Notes under the pieces: model-generated
The model's database searches: none
What the model saw: the letters and a program-made list of their open reading frames with translations, nothing else
Told to the model about the DNA's origin: nothing
Source: an uncultured Acidobacteriota bacterium
GTDB lineage: Bacteria; Acidobacteriota; Terriglobia; UBA7540
Assembly: GCA_937900045.1 (NCBI GenBank)
Contig: CALCEB010000016.1
Location: 1 to 44,511 of the forward strand
DNA length: 44,511 bases
Direction of reading: 5' to 3'
Position numbers and translations under genes: made by a program
In this document: positions 1 to 8,203 of the stretch, in pieces
Numbering within the stretch: the stretch's first letter is position 1
How the letters are laid out: every line of letters begins with the position of its first letter

Positions 1-45
1 TAAATCACTTAGCCCCTTTCTCGCCCCCTTCGTGACGAACTTGGC

Positions 46-378
46 TAACGAGCCGGACGCGAGGCGTGAGCACGGAACGGATGGCGGAGGAACTGGCCCG
101 CTACTTACGGGGCTGGATCAGCTACCTCGGGAAGTGTGAAACGCCCAGCGTGTTGCAGAGCCTTGAAGAGTGGACCCGACGCAGGCTGAGGTCTGCGACC
201 TGGAAGCAGTGGAAGCGCGGGTCGGTGTATTTTGTGGAACTGCGGAAACGGGGCGTGCGTTGTGATCTGGCCGCGAAAACGGCCGGGTAGCGCGCACGGC
301 CAGTGGAGGCTGGCCTGCAGCCCGGCCCTCGCCCTCGCACTGCCCAATGCTTACTGCGACTCCCACGGCCTTCCGTGA
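46..378 (+). pseudogene. group II intron reverse transcriptase/maturase, C-terminal fragment with frameshift
   Basis: This is the C-terminal end of a group II intron-encoded protein. The segment reading EELARYLRGWISYLGKC, followed by a W-x-R-R-R-L-R-S and K-Q-W-K-R-G stretch, is the maturase-specific (GIIM/domain X) signature. The reverse transcriptase domain is absent: a TGA lies upstream at 33-35 and family similarity begins near 46, so the 5' part is lost or lies on another contig. The frame stops at TAG 288-290, but reading one base later from 289 restores 29 family-typical residues (S-A-H-G-Q-W-R-L-A-C-S-P-A-L and on to S-H-G-L-P) ending at TGA 376-378. An extra T at 288 therefore breaks the frame. 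It is either a real indel or a sequencing error. A GTG at 66 could start the visible ORF, but in the family this lies inside the protein. Function is almost certainly lost here. Confidence 0.85.
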
Positions 379-405
379 TTGACGGTCGCTCGATAGCTCA
401 ACCCA

Positions 406-481
406 CCGAACCGCCGGATGCGGACCCGCATGTCCGGTGGTGTGGGAGGGGAGGAGCCGTGAGGCTTCCCCCTATCCCGAT
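406..481 (+). ncRNA. group II intron 3' end, domains V and VI
   Basis: Directly after the maturase stop comes a sequence typical of the end of bacterial group II introns. A hairpin at about 409-440 pairs CCGGATGCGG with CGCATGTCCGG and fits domain V, the catalytic core. A second long hairpin at about 443-479 (GGGAGGGGAGGAGCC with GGCTTCCCCCTATCCC, an unpaired A near the base) fits domain VI with the branch-point adenosine. The intron most likely ends at CCCGAT, about 481. The downstream exon sequence was not recognised. Helix assignment was by eye. Confidence 0.7.
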
Positions 482-1416
482 TGTGCAACATCTTAGAGTA
501 AAAGATTTGCAGATTGTGCTATCTACCCTTAATTTCACGATGCGCTGTTTGGTTCCTCCGTCGATTGTGTCTAGCCCAATTCAATCTAACGGATTGTTCT
601 ATTTCGCTTCCAAGATGAGACGAATACAATGTTTCCGAAAGCGGTGGACCTTGGCGACTGCGCCATCGCAGTGTCCCAAATCGATACACTTACCCCGCCT
701 AACTCGGCCTCAATCGCCGTCGCGCGCCGAAAAATCTTCTGCAACTGCCTGAATCTTCACGGTTTTCGCGCCGCGAAAATAAACCGTCTCACTTGTCTCG
801 CTTGTCGCCACTGTCTCATTTCGGCGTGTTAGCGTGGATTTGGTATCGAACCGGGCTGCGTTTGGAATGCGCGCCAACCGCAGCCTTGTCGCCGCCGAGA
901 GCCTGGGTGGCTAGAAGGTATGCCGGGGCCCGCATCCCCCGTCACCCGTTTGCGGTCTCCAACCGAAGCGTTGGCTCCCGCTGCCGGAGTATCGAGCAGC
1001 CGCTCCTCCCACTTCCGGCCCGCCGGAGGGGAAAGGGCGTTACCTCGCGGGCTACGGCCGGGTACGCCGCCTGAGCGTGCCGGGCCGGAATCGAAACCGA
1101 ACCCGTTTCGGTTCTAACAGGCTGGCCGGCTGGTTCGTTCTTCCCCGTTCCAGAGAACCGCGCCGGCGACCTTGGAGTGAATGGGGACTTGCGTGTACCT
1201 TCTAACCACCCAGGCTTTCGGAAAAGAAAGATACAGAGGCTGCAAGGGCGGGGCTGGCTGCGCCCCGGGCCGGGCGAGTGGCAGAGCCGTGTCTCCTCCA
1301 CCCGCCGGGCTCTTATGTATTCAGGCTCAAGATGAAAGCGCATTGGTATTAGAACGGAACAGTGCTCACCCAATTATGAATTCGGGATTAGCCGCACTCC
1401 AGCCATCCGCCATAAC
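482..1416. other. intergenic stretch, no recognisable gene
   Basis: About 0.9 kb between the group II intron end and the VWFA gene. Open frames exist on both strands, but none shows a recognisable family, a ribosome binding site with a plausible start, or a consistent codon pattern. I see no tRNA, terminator or repeat shared with the rest of the window. It may be decayed target sequence of the intron. Confidence 0.4.
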
Positions 1417-2445
1417 TCACGGGTTGGAATCCACCTGCCCAAAGAGCCAAGCTGCCCTAGGACGGTACCCGCTCCGTGTCCGGATCCGGTATTTCTTCAG
1501 ATGCGGTCCCACCAGCTTCACCGTGATCCGGCGCCAGCCGCGATTGGGGTTGGGCTGCGGGTAGTAGCTGAGTGAGTAGAGATGCGCGAGGTCATTCTGG
1601 ATGGAAGCGAAAGCCTTCTGCTCCTCTTCCCAATTCTTTGCAAAGTAAGCCTTACCGCCTGAATTGGCGCAGATCCGTTCAAAAACACCGGCTGAAAAAG
1701 AGTCAAGTAACGCCTTGCGGGTGCTCACCATGTAAATGGGGACTCCCTCCGACTGGGCAAGGCCCAGAACATCCTGCGGCGTCACGACGCTGGCGTTGTC
1801 GGGGCCGTTCGAAAACACCACAACCACTCGCCGGCCTGAGAAGCGGGCGGCATCTTTGAGGGTCAGCAGCAAAGAATTATAAAGCGCGGCGTCATCTCCG
1901 GCGACGGTCGCCCGGACGCCGCTCAGGACCTGCGTCCGGTCGGAGGTGAGCAAGGCATCCCTCGAAAGATCGCGGCTATAGGAATAGAATGCCAAACGGT
2001 CGGAGGTATTCAGAGACCGGACAAATTCAGCGATAGCATCCTGAGCGAAGACAAAACTGCGGTACATGTAGTTACTGGTGTCAAAAAGGATGAAAACGCT
2101 ATGGCTGGCCACCAAAGTTGGAGTTGAACTTCCAGAGAGCTGAGCCGGCCGGGGCTTGGCCCCTCCCGGAGACTGGTTGATGACGCTTTGCAGGGCTTCA
2201 CTCTCTTCTCCAAAGGTTGCGAGTTTTTCGCGAATCCCATCCTCATAAACCGCAAAGCTCGAGGGCCGGAGACCGCCAACGTAGTTCCCTTTCTTATTGG
2301 TCACCGCGACATCCAATTGGACCAAATTCACCTGCCGGCGAATAACGGTCTTGGCGTTTGCGGATTTCTTGGCGGGCATCCAAGCTGCGCCACAGAAAAG
2401 CACGCTCAGCAGAACGAGCGGAGAGAATCCATTTCGTATGGTCAC
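1417..2445 (-). CDS. secreted VWFA-related protein (Acidobacteria type)
   Basis: A 342-residue protein with an N-terminal signal (hydrophobic residues 8-22), then a beta-rich segment reading VNLVQLDVAVTNKKGNYVGG and F-A-V-Y-E-D-G-I-R-E-K-L (about 39-75), then a von Willebrand factor A-like domain from about residue 115. This is the layout of the VWFA-related proteins that are highly multiplied in Acidobacteriota; their role is unknown, probably extracellular binding. The MIDAS motif is degenerate: D122-T-S-N-Y126 instead of DxSxS, so metal binding may be weak or lost. The start is GTG with AGAGGTG just upstream. It follows the large secreted gene on the same strand after 97 bases, so co-transcription is likely. 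Confidence 0.85.
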   Translation of the reverse strand: MTIRNGFSPLVLLSVLFCGAAWMPAKKSANAKTVIRRQVNLVQLDVAVTNKKGNYVGGLRPSSFAVYEDGIREKLATFGEESEALQSVINQSPGGAKPRPAQLSGSSTPTLVASHSVFILFDTSNYMYRSFVFAQDAIAEFVRSLNTSDRLAFYSYSRDLSRDALLTSDRTQVLSGVRATVAGDDAALYNSLLLTLKDAARFSGRRVVVVFSNGPDNASVVTPQDVLGLAQSEGVPIYMVSTRKALLDSFSAGVFERICANSGGKAYFAKNWEEEQKAFASIQNDLAHLYSLSYYPQPNPNRGWRRITVKLVGPHLKKYRIRTRSGYRPRAAWLFGQVDSNP

Positions 2446-2542
2446 GGGCCACCTCTACCCAGTTAGCGCCGCTGCCTCTTCCGAAGCCAGCCGGGCGTTT
2501 CTGAAGTCAACAAAACTGCTGAGAGACGTCAACTCCCGGGAG

Positions 2543-5500
2543 TCACTTCCCCCGGGCGAGCGATGCAAACTCGCCCCTGCGAAAATCTTCGCCGGTTTCC
2601 CGCAGGGCTCGAAGCAGGGCAGGCCGGTCTGCCAGGTCGGTGGCAAAGATCTTGGCGATCATGCGGCGCGTCAGCTCGGGAACCAGAAGATTGAGCGTTA
2701 CCGGCGAATAACCCATTTCATCCGCCAGGCGGGCCCAGTACAAATTATTGGACTGCCAGGATTCGGCCAGCAGGCGGCTGGAGTAGCCAAGGAAAGTGGG
2801 GAACGGTTTCACGTTCAGCAACTCGCAGCCATACGTATCCGCCAACGCAGGGTGCGGCGTTCCAAAATCTTCCGACAGGCGTTTGTAGCTGGTTTCGTCC
2901 GGATAGCGTTGCAAAAGCCCTTCCAGTTCCTGCCCAGCCTCTCCAGACTTCCCGATTTCGCCGGGAAATTGCCGTCTGACCCTTGCCGCCAGGTAAAACA
3001 GTTCTGCCGGAGACAACAGGAAAAGAGCCTGCCCATCGCGGCCCGCGAGAAGGGCGGCATCGATCTGATCCCGCCTTTCGGGCAGCATGCGATCAGACAA
3101 AATCTTGACCACCCGTTCGCGCAATTCTTCATTCTTCACGGCGCGCTTGACCAACTCCCCGCCGGTACGCTGGTAGAGGGTCACGGCGTGAAGCTCATTG
3201 CGGGTTACCGCCCACCACCGCGGCAGAACGGAACTTTCAAGAAGCGTGGGAACCAGATCCGCCCAGATGAGGGCCTGAACATTTTCCGGTACGATGAAGT
3301 CCTGTTCCACATCCGCCAGCACGTATGGCAAGTCAGCCAGCGACCCGGCCAGATAAGCACCCCTGCCTTGCGTCCAGCCGCGGCCAAAGACCATGGGGAC
3401 TCTCCAGGTTTGCTTTCCTCCCATCATGTTTTGTCCCAGGAAGTCATGGGAGCGGACAAACAGCGGGTTGTCATAGAGCATCTGGGCCCCCGGCGGCTGG
3501 TAGTATGCATAATTCAAACCCACCAGGGTGTCCCTGAGAAACGGGACCAGACGGCCCCGGGCTCCGGCAAGCTCTTTGGAATGGCTTTCCTCCTGAATGA
3601 TACGGGACACACTTGCACCTGTTTCCGACAGAAAATGAGGGTTGCCATAGAGCTCGTCGGTCCATTCGGCCTGTTGTCCTCTCATCAAAAGCGGCTTGGG
3701 CATCTGAAGTTCTTCAAATTGCCCGGCAAATTGGCTCATGTCCGGAGGAGCCGCTTTGCCCTGTGCTGCAGCGTTCTGCCGGCTACCCAGGGCCAACAGC
3801 GTGTCCAATGAAACAAGGCGTTGAGCTTCCAAGGCGCCGCGGATTCTGGAAGCCAGCACTTCCCGGACCCGCTGGCCCGCCGAACTGGTTTGAGAGGGGC
3901 CCGCGAGCAAATGGATTATGTTGTCCTGGGAAAGGGGAAGCGTTTCACCCGCGGCCTGGAACAATCCTTCGAGCGATGTTTGGGCTGCATCAAAGAGTTG
4001 AGATGAAGAATCAACTCCGGCAAAAGGAGCGATGACCCTCTGCCAGGAAGCGTTCCAGTCAGCCGTTGGGATCTGTCCCTGACGAGCCAGGATTTGCCAA
4101 AGTCCAACGTTGGCCTGAAAAATGCCCACGGCGTCGGCTCGCACGGTGCGGTCGCGGATCTGATCAACTTCGTTCGCGATGCTAAGGAACCGGGCAATGG
4201 AGGCGTTCGTCAAGGTCTGAAACTCAGAAAAGATCAGGTACTGGTCTCCAAACCGGGAAAACCTCTCCGCCAGCAGCGCGGCGGTTTGCGGATCCAAACG
4301 CTGCTGCGGGGACCGCCTCCGGTCAATCTCGCTCAATTGCAAAAAAGCCTGCAGAGGACCGCCGTCTGAGCTGGCCCGCGAAAGGGCAAACATGCAGGCC
4401 ACCACTTGATCGCCATTCGTCCAGCGGCCCGCGCGTCTCGCCCACCGCCGGATAATCTTGGAACGGCTGTTGCGCTGGCCGCCGATGAGTTGCTTCCATA
4501 CCTCCAGATTCCCCGGGATGTGCGGTTGACCCGTGGATTCCAACTGAAGGCGGCTTACCAGAAGCAGCAGCCCCGGGTCCGGGCGGAAGATGGGACGCGC
4601 CGGAGCGGGGTAGGGATTGGGTCCCACCAGCGCCCGGTAGAAGCGAACAAGCCGTTCGGGCCCGGTGAAATAAGCTTCCCGCGTCCCGCTGATCCGCGCA
4701 AGGGCGTCAAAGTAAGCTGCCAGCCAACCTTCATCCTTGTCGAGCAAGTGGGTGATGAAGGCCTTTGGGTTTTTCGGACTGGCGTCCGCCAGATTCTTCC
4801 ACCCGGATTCCGCTGGTCTCCCGCCGGGCACCACCACACGCCCGGACCGGATGGAAATGCTGCTCCCGTAGAAATCGAGAGCGCCAGCGTACGGAACCAG
4901 TTTCTTGAGGCCCGGGGATTTTGCCAAATACGTCCTGGTGGTGTTATCCATCCGGGCCAGAGCCCAATAGAGCCGCGCCATAGAGGGATCGCTCACCAGC
5001 ACGCCAACAACATCAGTCACTTTGTCCTTATTTTTATGTTTCCGTTCTTTTTCTATCGCTCGCTCAGCCTTAATCCAATCGCGGGAGCGAAGCAACACAG
5101 GAACTTGTGAAGTGGGGTAAGAGTAGACAAAAGGCTTGTCACTTTGGAGGGCTGTCTCCAGTGCGGTCAAGGGAAATCCGGAGTCAATGGTAAGAAATGC
5201 CGCCTTGGGCTTTGCGGTTTCAACGGTTGCATGGGGACCGCATCCTTGCCGCAGCCGGTAGCCGATGGCCGCGAGCAAGGGCTGGGCCTCGCTGCAACTG
5301 GAGACCCGGATGGTCCCTTGAGGACCCGCCAGCGCCGCCAATTGCCGGGCGTGTTCAAGATATTCCTTCAAGAGGATCATGTATTCCGTCGGGCGGGGAG
5401 ACCTGCCTGTCCGGTCGTAACCTTCCGTCGCCACATTGCGGGCCAGAAGCGGCAGCACTTCTTGATCAGAAACCTTCTGGCTGATACCCGCCATGCGCAG

Positions 5501-5689
5501 AAAGGATCGCAAAGGGCCGGGAATGATTACGCTGCCCGCGCGGGGCGGCCGTGACGGCACGGACGGCGGCGCCGCGCCTGGAGCGCCAGGAAACGCAGGC
5601 GGACCTGCTCCCCGTACACTTTTTGCAGGAAGACACAACAACAGAAAAGATGCCCAAAACAATGCCGGCAGACGGAGAGGAGGTTTCAT
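2543..5689 (-). CDS. large secreted protein of unknown function
   Basis: A 1048-residue protein with a clear Sec signal (MKPP then a hydrophobic stretch ending near residue 27, AKSVRG-A), followed by a Pro/Ala/Gly-rich linker (28-55) and a long, mostly helical, soluble-looking sequence. I recognise no catalytic motif or repeat. No other membrane segment is evident, so it is probably periplasmic or cell-surface. ATG start with GGAAGGA about 9 bases upstream. It is the first gene of a probable two-gene unit with the downstream VWFA protein, which suggests a shared envelope role. This is an inference from position only. Codon use and the lack of interruption over 3.1 kb make it certainly coding. 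Confidence 0.8.
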   Translation of the reverse strand: MKPPLRLPALFWASFLLLCLPAKSVRGAGPPAFPGAPGAAPPSVPSRPPRAGSVIIPGPLRSFLRMAGISQKVSDQEVLPLLARNVATEGYDRTGRSPRPTEYMILLKEYLEHARQLAALAGPQGTIRVSSCSEAQPLLAAIGYRLRQGCGPHATVETAKPKAAFLTIDSGFPLTALETALQSDKPFVYSYPTSQVPVLLRSRDWIKAERAIEKERKHKNKDKVTDVVGVLVSDPSMARLYWALARMDNTTRTYLAKSPGLKKLVPYAGALDFYGSSISIRSGRVVVPGGRPAESGWKNLADASPKNPKAFITHLLDKDEGWLAAYFDALARISGTREAYFTGPERLVRFYRALVGPNPYPAPARPIFRPDPGLLLLVSRLQLESTGQPHIPGNLEVWKQLIGGQRNSRSKIIRRWARRAGRWTNGDQVVACMFALSRASSDGGPLQAFLQLSEIDRRRSPQQRLDPQTAALLAERFSRFGDQYLIFSEFQTLTNASIARFLSIANEVDQIRDRTVRADAVGIFQANVGLWQILARQGQIPTADWNASWQRVIAPFAGVDSSSQLFDAAQTSLEGLFQAAGETLPLSQDNIIHLLAGPSQTSSAGQRVREVLASRIRGALEAQRLVSLDTLLALGSRQNAAAQGKAAPPDMSQFAGQFEELQMPKPLLMRGQQAEWTDELYGNPHFLSETGASVSRIIQEESHSKELAGARGRLVPFLRDTLVGLNYAYYQPPGAQMLYDNPLFVRSHDFLGQNMMGGKQTWRVPMVFGRGWTQGRGAYLAGSLADLPYVLADVEQDFIVPENVQALIWADLVPTLLESSVLPRWWAVTRNELHAVTLYQRTGGELVKRAVKNEELRERVVKILSDRMLPERRDQIDAALLAGRDGQALFLLSPAELFYLAARVRRQFPGEIGKSGEAGQELEGLLQRYPDETSYKRLSEDFGTPHPALADTYGCELLNVKPFPTFLGYSSRLLAESWQSNNLYWARLADEMGYSPVTLNLLVPELTRRMIAKIFATDLADRPALLRALRETGEDFRRGEFASLARGK

Positions 5690-5944
5690 GGTTGCAGTCC
5701 TTCCTTAAGCCATTGGACCGGCTGCTTCCCAGCCTGGAGGGCCAGACTGAAAAAACAGCGAGTCATTTTCTAAGCTTGCCGAAAACCGAATGGACAGAGC
5801 ATACAACAAACTGCAGTCATCATTCAACCTGTTCTTTGCAATAATTGGAGAGCGTTCCAGAACGAGTGCTAACCTTGAGACCCTTGCGGTGTGGCGATGA
5901 TTTGATAACCTTGCCACGCCAGGACCCAACCTAACAACTCCCCC

Positions 5945-6260
5945 CAAATCCATCAATTCCGCGTTGTTCTGCGCGAACGGAGTCTGCATATCTGGCGTCG
6001 CATTCTCATTCGTAGCGATAGCACCATCGTGGATCTCCACCAAGCCATCCAGATCGCGTTCAACTGGACTGACCGCTAATTACGCCGGGTCAAAATCCGC
6101 GGTCGGGCCCTAATCATCACCGAGAGCTCCGCCGAGGATGACGACCCCACAACCGTGTCGCGGCTGAGTGAGTTCCATTTCTTAATCAAGGAATGCTTTT
6201 GGTACGACTACAACTTCGACCATCCTTTGCATCGACTGTGGCATCACGAGATCCGGCTGG
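5945..6260 (+). pseudogene. pRiA4b ORF-3 family fragment (IS1096-passenger-like)
   Basis: Reading from 5957 gives FRVVLRERSLHIWRR, then D-L-H-Q-A-I-Q-I-A-F-N-W-T-D. This matches the start of the plasmid pRiA4b ORF-3 family (PF07929), whose members read like 'SPPIWRRxLV...LHxxIQxAMGWTDSHLH'. An in-frame TAA follows at 6076-6078. In another frame, IRGRALII, then RLSEFHF and WHHEIRLEK, match later blocks of the same family. The gene is therefore interrupted by a stop and at least one frame change. Function of the family is unclear; it often accompanies mobile elements. Confidence 0.55.
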
Positions 6261-6263
6261 AAA

Positions 6264-6531
6264 AGGCGAACATCTGCTGGACTGGTTTCATGTGACCATG
6301 CGGCTGACCGTCATGTGGCAGATGGCCCGAGGGATGGAGGAGGAGTGCGTCGGGCTGGGCAGCCAATTGGAGAAGGAAATCAGCAGCATCAAGTGGCACT
6401 TGTGGAACGGGAACGAGGAGCCACTTGCTGCTGCAGGGGCGGACGCAGGTGTTGAACGGCGAATACCGAGAAACCTTCGACCATTGGTATCCGGGAATGA
6501 AGTCCACGCCCGAGATGGAGAAACAAGTGGC
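6264..6531 (+). pseudogene. ISKra4-like transposase fragment
   Basis: The frame containing GEHLLDWFHVTMRLTV, then M-A-R-G-M, a charged helix, and S-S-I-K-W-H-L-W-N-G-N resembles the conserved core of ISKra4-family transposases (LDWFH ... KWxLWHGN). Similarity fades after about 6430, where the frame probably shifts again. N- and C-terminal parts are missing, and the fragment is fused at about 6262 to the preceding pRiA4b-like fragment in a different frame. It cannot encode an active transposase. Confidence 0.55.
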
Positions 6532-6686
6532 GTAGCACTCGTTCTGGAACGCTCTCGTCCGAGGACGTCGGGCCCTGTATCCAATTGAACCTGTTCGCCT
6601 TTTAAGGGGACAGCACTGATTGTAAATATGATTTCTTAGCAATCCCTTAGATTGCAAACGGAACTACATGAGGGCTGCGGGCCATG

Positions 6687-7796
6687 CTACAATCGCTGCA
6701 CTGTGCAGTTGTCGATAAGATCCCAGTCAAAATCCACTCCAATCCCAGCTCCTTCGGGCGGATGAGCATACCCTTCACCATCGATATTGATCTTGTTTTT
6801 CATCCCGAAGTCCATATAAGAAAGCGGATAGAGCAGTTCGAAGAATTCGCAATTGGCAATCGCACAGCAGCAGTGCAGATTGACGATCTCCAAGGGATGA
6901 TAAATGGTGGTGTGCAACTCACACTGTAGCCCGAAAGACTCAGCAAGATGGGCGGTCTTCATAACCGGCGTGATGCCTCCTTTCCAGGAGACATCGGTGC
7001 GGACGATATCGACCGCGCCGCTGGTGATGCATTCAGCCGTCGAGTAATGCTGGCCTGGCAGCACTTCAGTGCCGCAGATGGGGATGTCAAGTTTCTCTCG
7101 CAGGTCTCTGAGCCCCTTGAAGTCAACGTCGAAAAGCGGCTCCTCAAACCAGTAAAAATTCAGACGTTCGAGCTCCCGGCCGATGCGGAGAGCCTGCTGA
7201 TGGTTATAAGCGGCTACGGGGTCAGCCATGAGCTTGAATGCCGGGCCCACCGCCTCCCGGCAGGCACGATAAGCCTCGAGATCAAACTCAAGCCTTCCGG
7301 GTGGGTGGAGTTTGTAGGCGTGCCAGTTCTGCTTCTTCACCTCAATGGCCTGTCGAGCGTAGCCGTCTGGCGTAGGCAACACAAACGAACTCGCGTAGAC
7401 GGGGACCCGGTTCCGGAACTCACCTAAATATTTGTAGAGTGGCTGACCCGCAAGCTTTGCCCCAATGTCCCACAGGCAAATATCAAAAGGACCATAGGAA
7501 TAGATTGGCACGTGATTCCACCAGCGGTCGTACATACGGAATTCTTGCCAATGCTTTTCCCTTGCTAGCGGATCCTTGCCCAAAAAGAAGGGCTTGAGGG
7601 CGGATACGGCAATTTGGCCGGCCATCTCGGCTCCCCGGCCCGCAAAACCGAACGAAGTGGCCTCCACGCCTTCGTTGGTCTTCACCGTGACGACGAGAAA
7701 ATCAAAACTCGACCGGCCTCCGACGCGCATCTCTGAATCTTCCATGGCTAAGCGGTTATTCTTGCAGACCCGGACCTCAATGGAACTGATTTTCAC
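6687..7796 (-). CDS. enolase-superfamily enzyme, mandelate racemase/muconate lactonizing type
   Basis: About 369 residues from the preferred start. The enolase capping domain (about 1-130) is followed by the barrel domain. Visible catalytic features in family order are K162-L-H164 (the K-x-K position, second Lys replaced by His), metal ligand D192 in MADP, E218/E219 in FEEPL, E243 in CGTE, and H295 in ELHTT. These fit proton abstraction from an acid sugar or a related carboxylate, so a sugar-acid dehydratase or racemase is likely; the substrate cannot be told. The frame is open up to a GTG at 7838, but a GTG at 7796 has AGGAAGGA a few bases upstream and aligns with the usual family start (V/M-K-I-S-S-I-E). 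It is divergent from the glycosidase-like gene, suggesting a shared carbohydrate pathway. Confidence 0.85.
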   Translation of the reverse strand: MKISSIEVRVCKNNRLAMEDSEMRVGGRSSFDFLVVTVKTNEGVEATSFGFAGRGAEMAGQIAVSALKPFFLGKDPLAREKHWQEFRMYDRWWNHVPIYSYGPFDICLWDIGAKLAGQPLYKYLGEFRNRVPVYASSFVLPTPDGYARQAIEVKKQNWHAYKLHPPGRLEFDLEAYRACREAVGPAFKLMADPVAAYNHQQALRIGRELERLNFYWFEEPLFDVDFKGLRDLREKLDIPICGTEVLPGQHYSTAECITSGAVDIVRTDVSWKGGITPVMKTAHLAESFGLQCELHTTIYHPLEIVNLHCCCAIANCEFFELLYPLSYMDFGMKNKINIDGEGYAHPPEGAGIGVDFDWDLIDNCTVQRL

Positions 7797-7983
7797 GACC
7801 TTTTCCTTCCTCGCCCTCCCGCCACGAACCTGAGTCACTTGACCGGGAGGCTACGAACGGTTCAACACTGCGCAGAAGCGCCTCATCCGGTCTGGAAGAA
7901 CCGGTATCCCGATTTGGGGATGAAGACGTCCTCCTCCGAGCCTCTGCGCTTACAAAATAACATTTTATACATAAAATTACGCA

Positions 7984-8012
7984 TTGACAATGTGCCAGCA
8001 ATTTGATACTAG
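7984..8012 (+). promoter_or_regulatory. candidate sigma-70 promoter for the glycosidase-like gene
   Basis: TTGACA (7984-7989) is a perfect -35 box. A -10-like TACTAG follows after 17 bases (8007-8012), or GATACT after 15. The region just upstream is AT-rich, unlike its surroundings. It precedes the preferred start at 8204 by roughly 190 bases. Confidence 0.5.
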
Positions 8013-8203
8013 ATTCGCGGGAAGAAAGAGGAACGAAAATCCATAATTCGCCGGACGCTTGCCGTCAAGAACGCTCTTTTGCAATGGCGCGAATGCAGTT
8101 CGCCGAACAAGGGCGATTCGATGGTTCATCAATTCTTGGCCGCACCGCAGGTTCGCGTCAAAGCGCAAGAAAAGAGAATGACCTCCGGAGGTATGAGCAA
8201 GCC

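Larger units (their letters stand above)
5848..6556. mobile_element. relic bounded by perfect 24-bp inverted repeats
   Basis: The sequence at 5848-5871 (starting GAGAGCGTTCCAGAACGA) reappears as an exact reverse complement at 6533-6556. The 709-bp unit contains decayed pieces of a pRiA4b ORF-3-type gene and of an ISKra4-type transposase, both broken. This suggests a deleted insertion sequence or a two-gene mobile unit whose ends survive. No flanking target duplication was found. The rest of the gap (5690-5847 and 6557-6686) holds nothing recognisable. Confidence 0.6.

Noticed and set aside
303..1373. several open frames in the first intergenic stretch
   Set aside because: They overlap each other on both strands, one starts inside the maturase fragment, and none resembles a protein family.
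2297..3811. 504-codon open frame on the plus strand
   Set aside because: It lies opposite the 1048-residue secreted protein, has no family resemblance and a composition expected from reading a GC-rich gene backwards.
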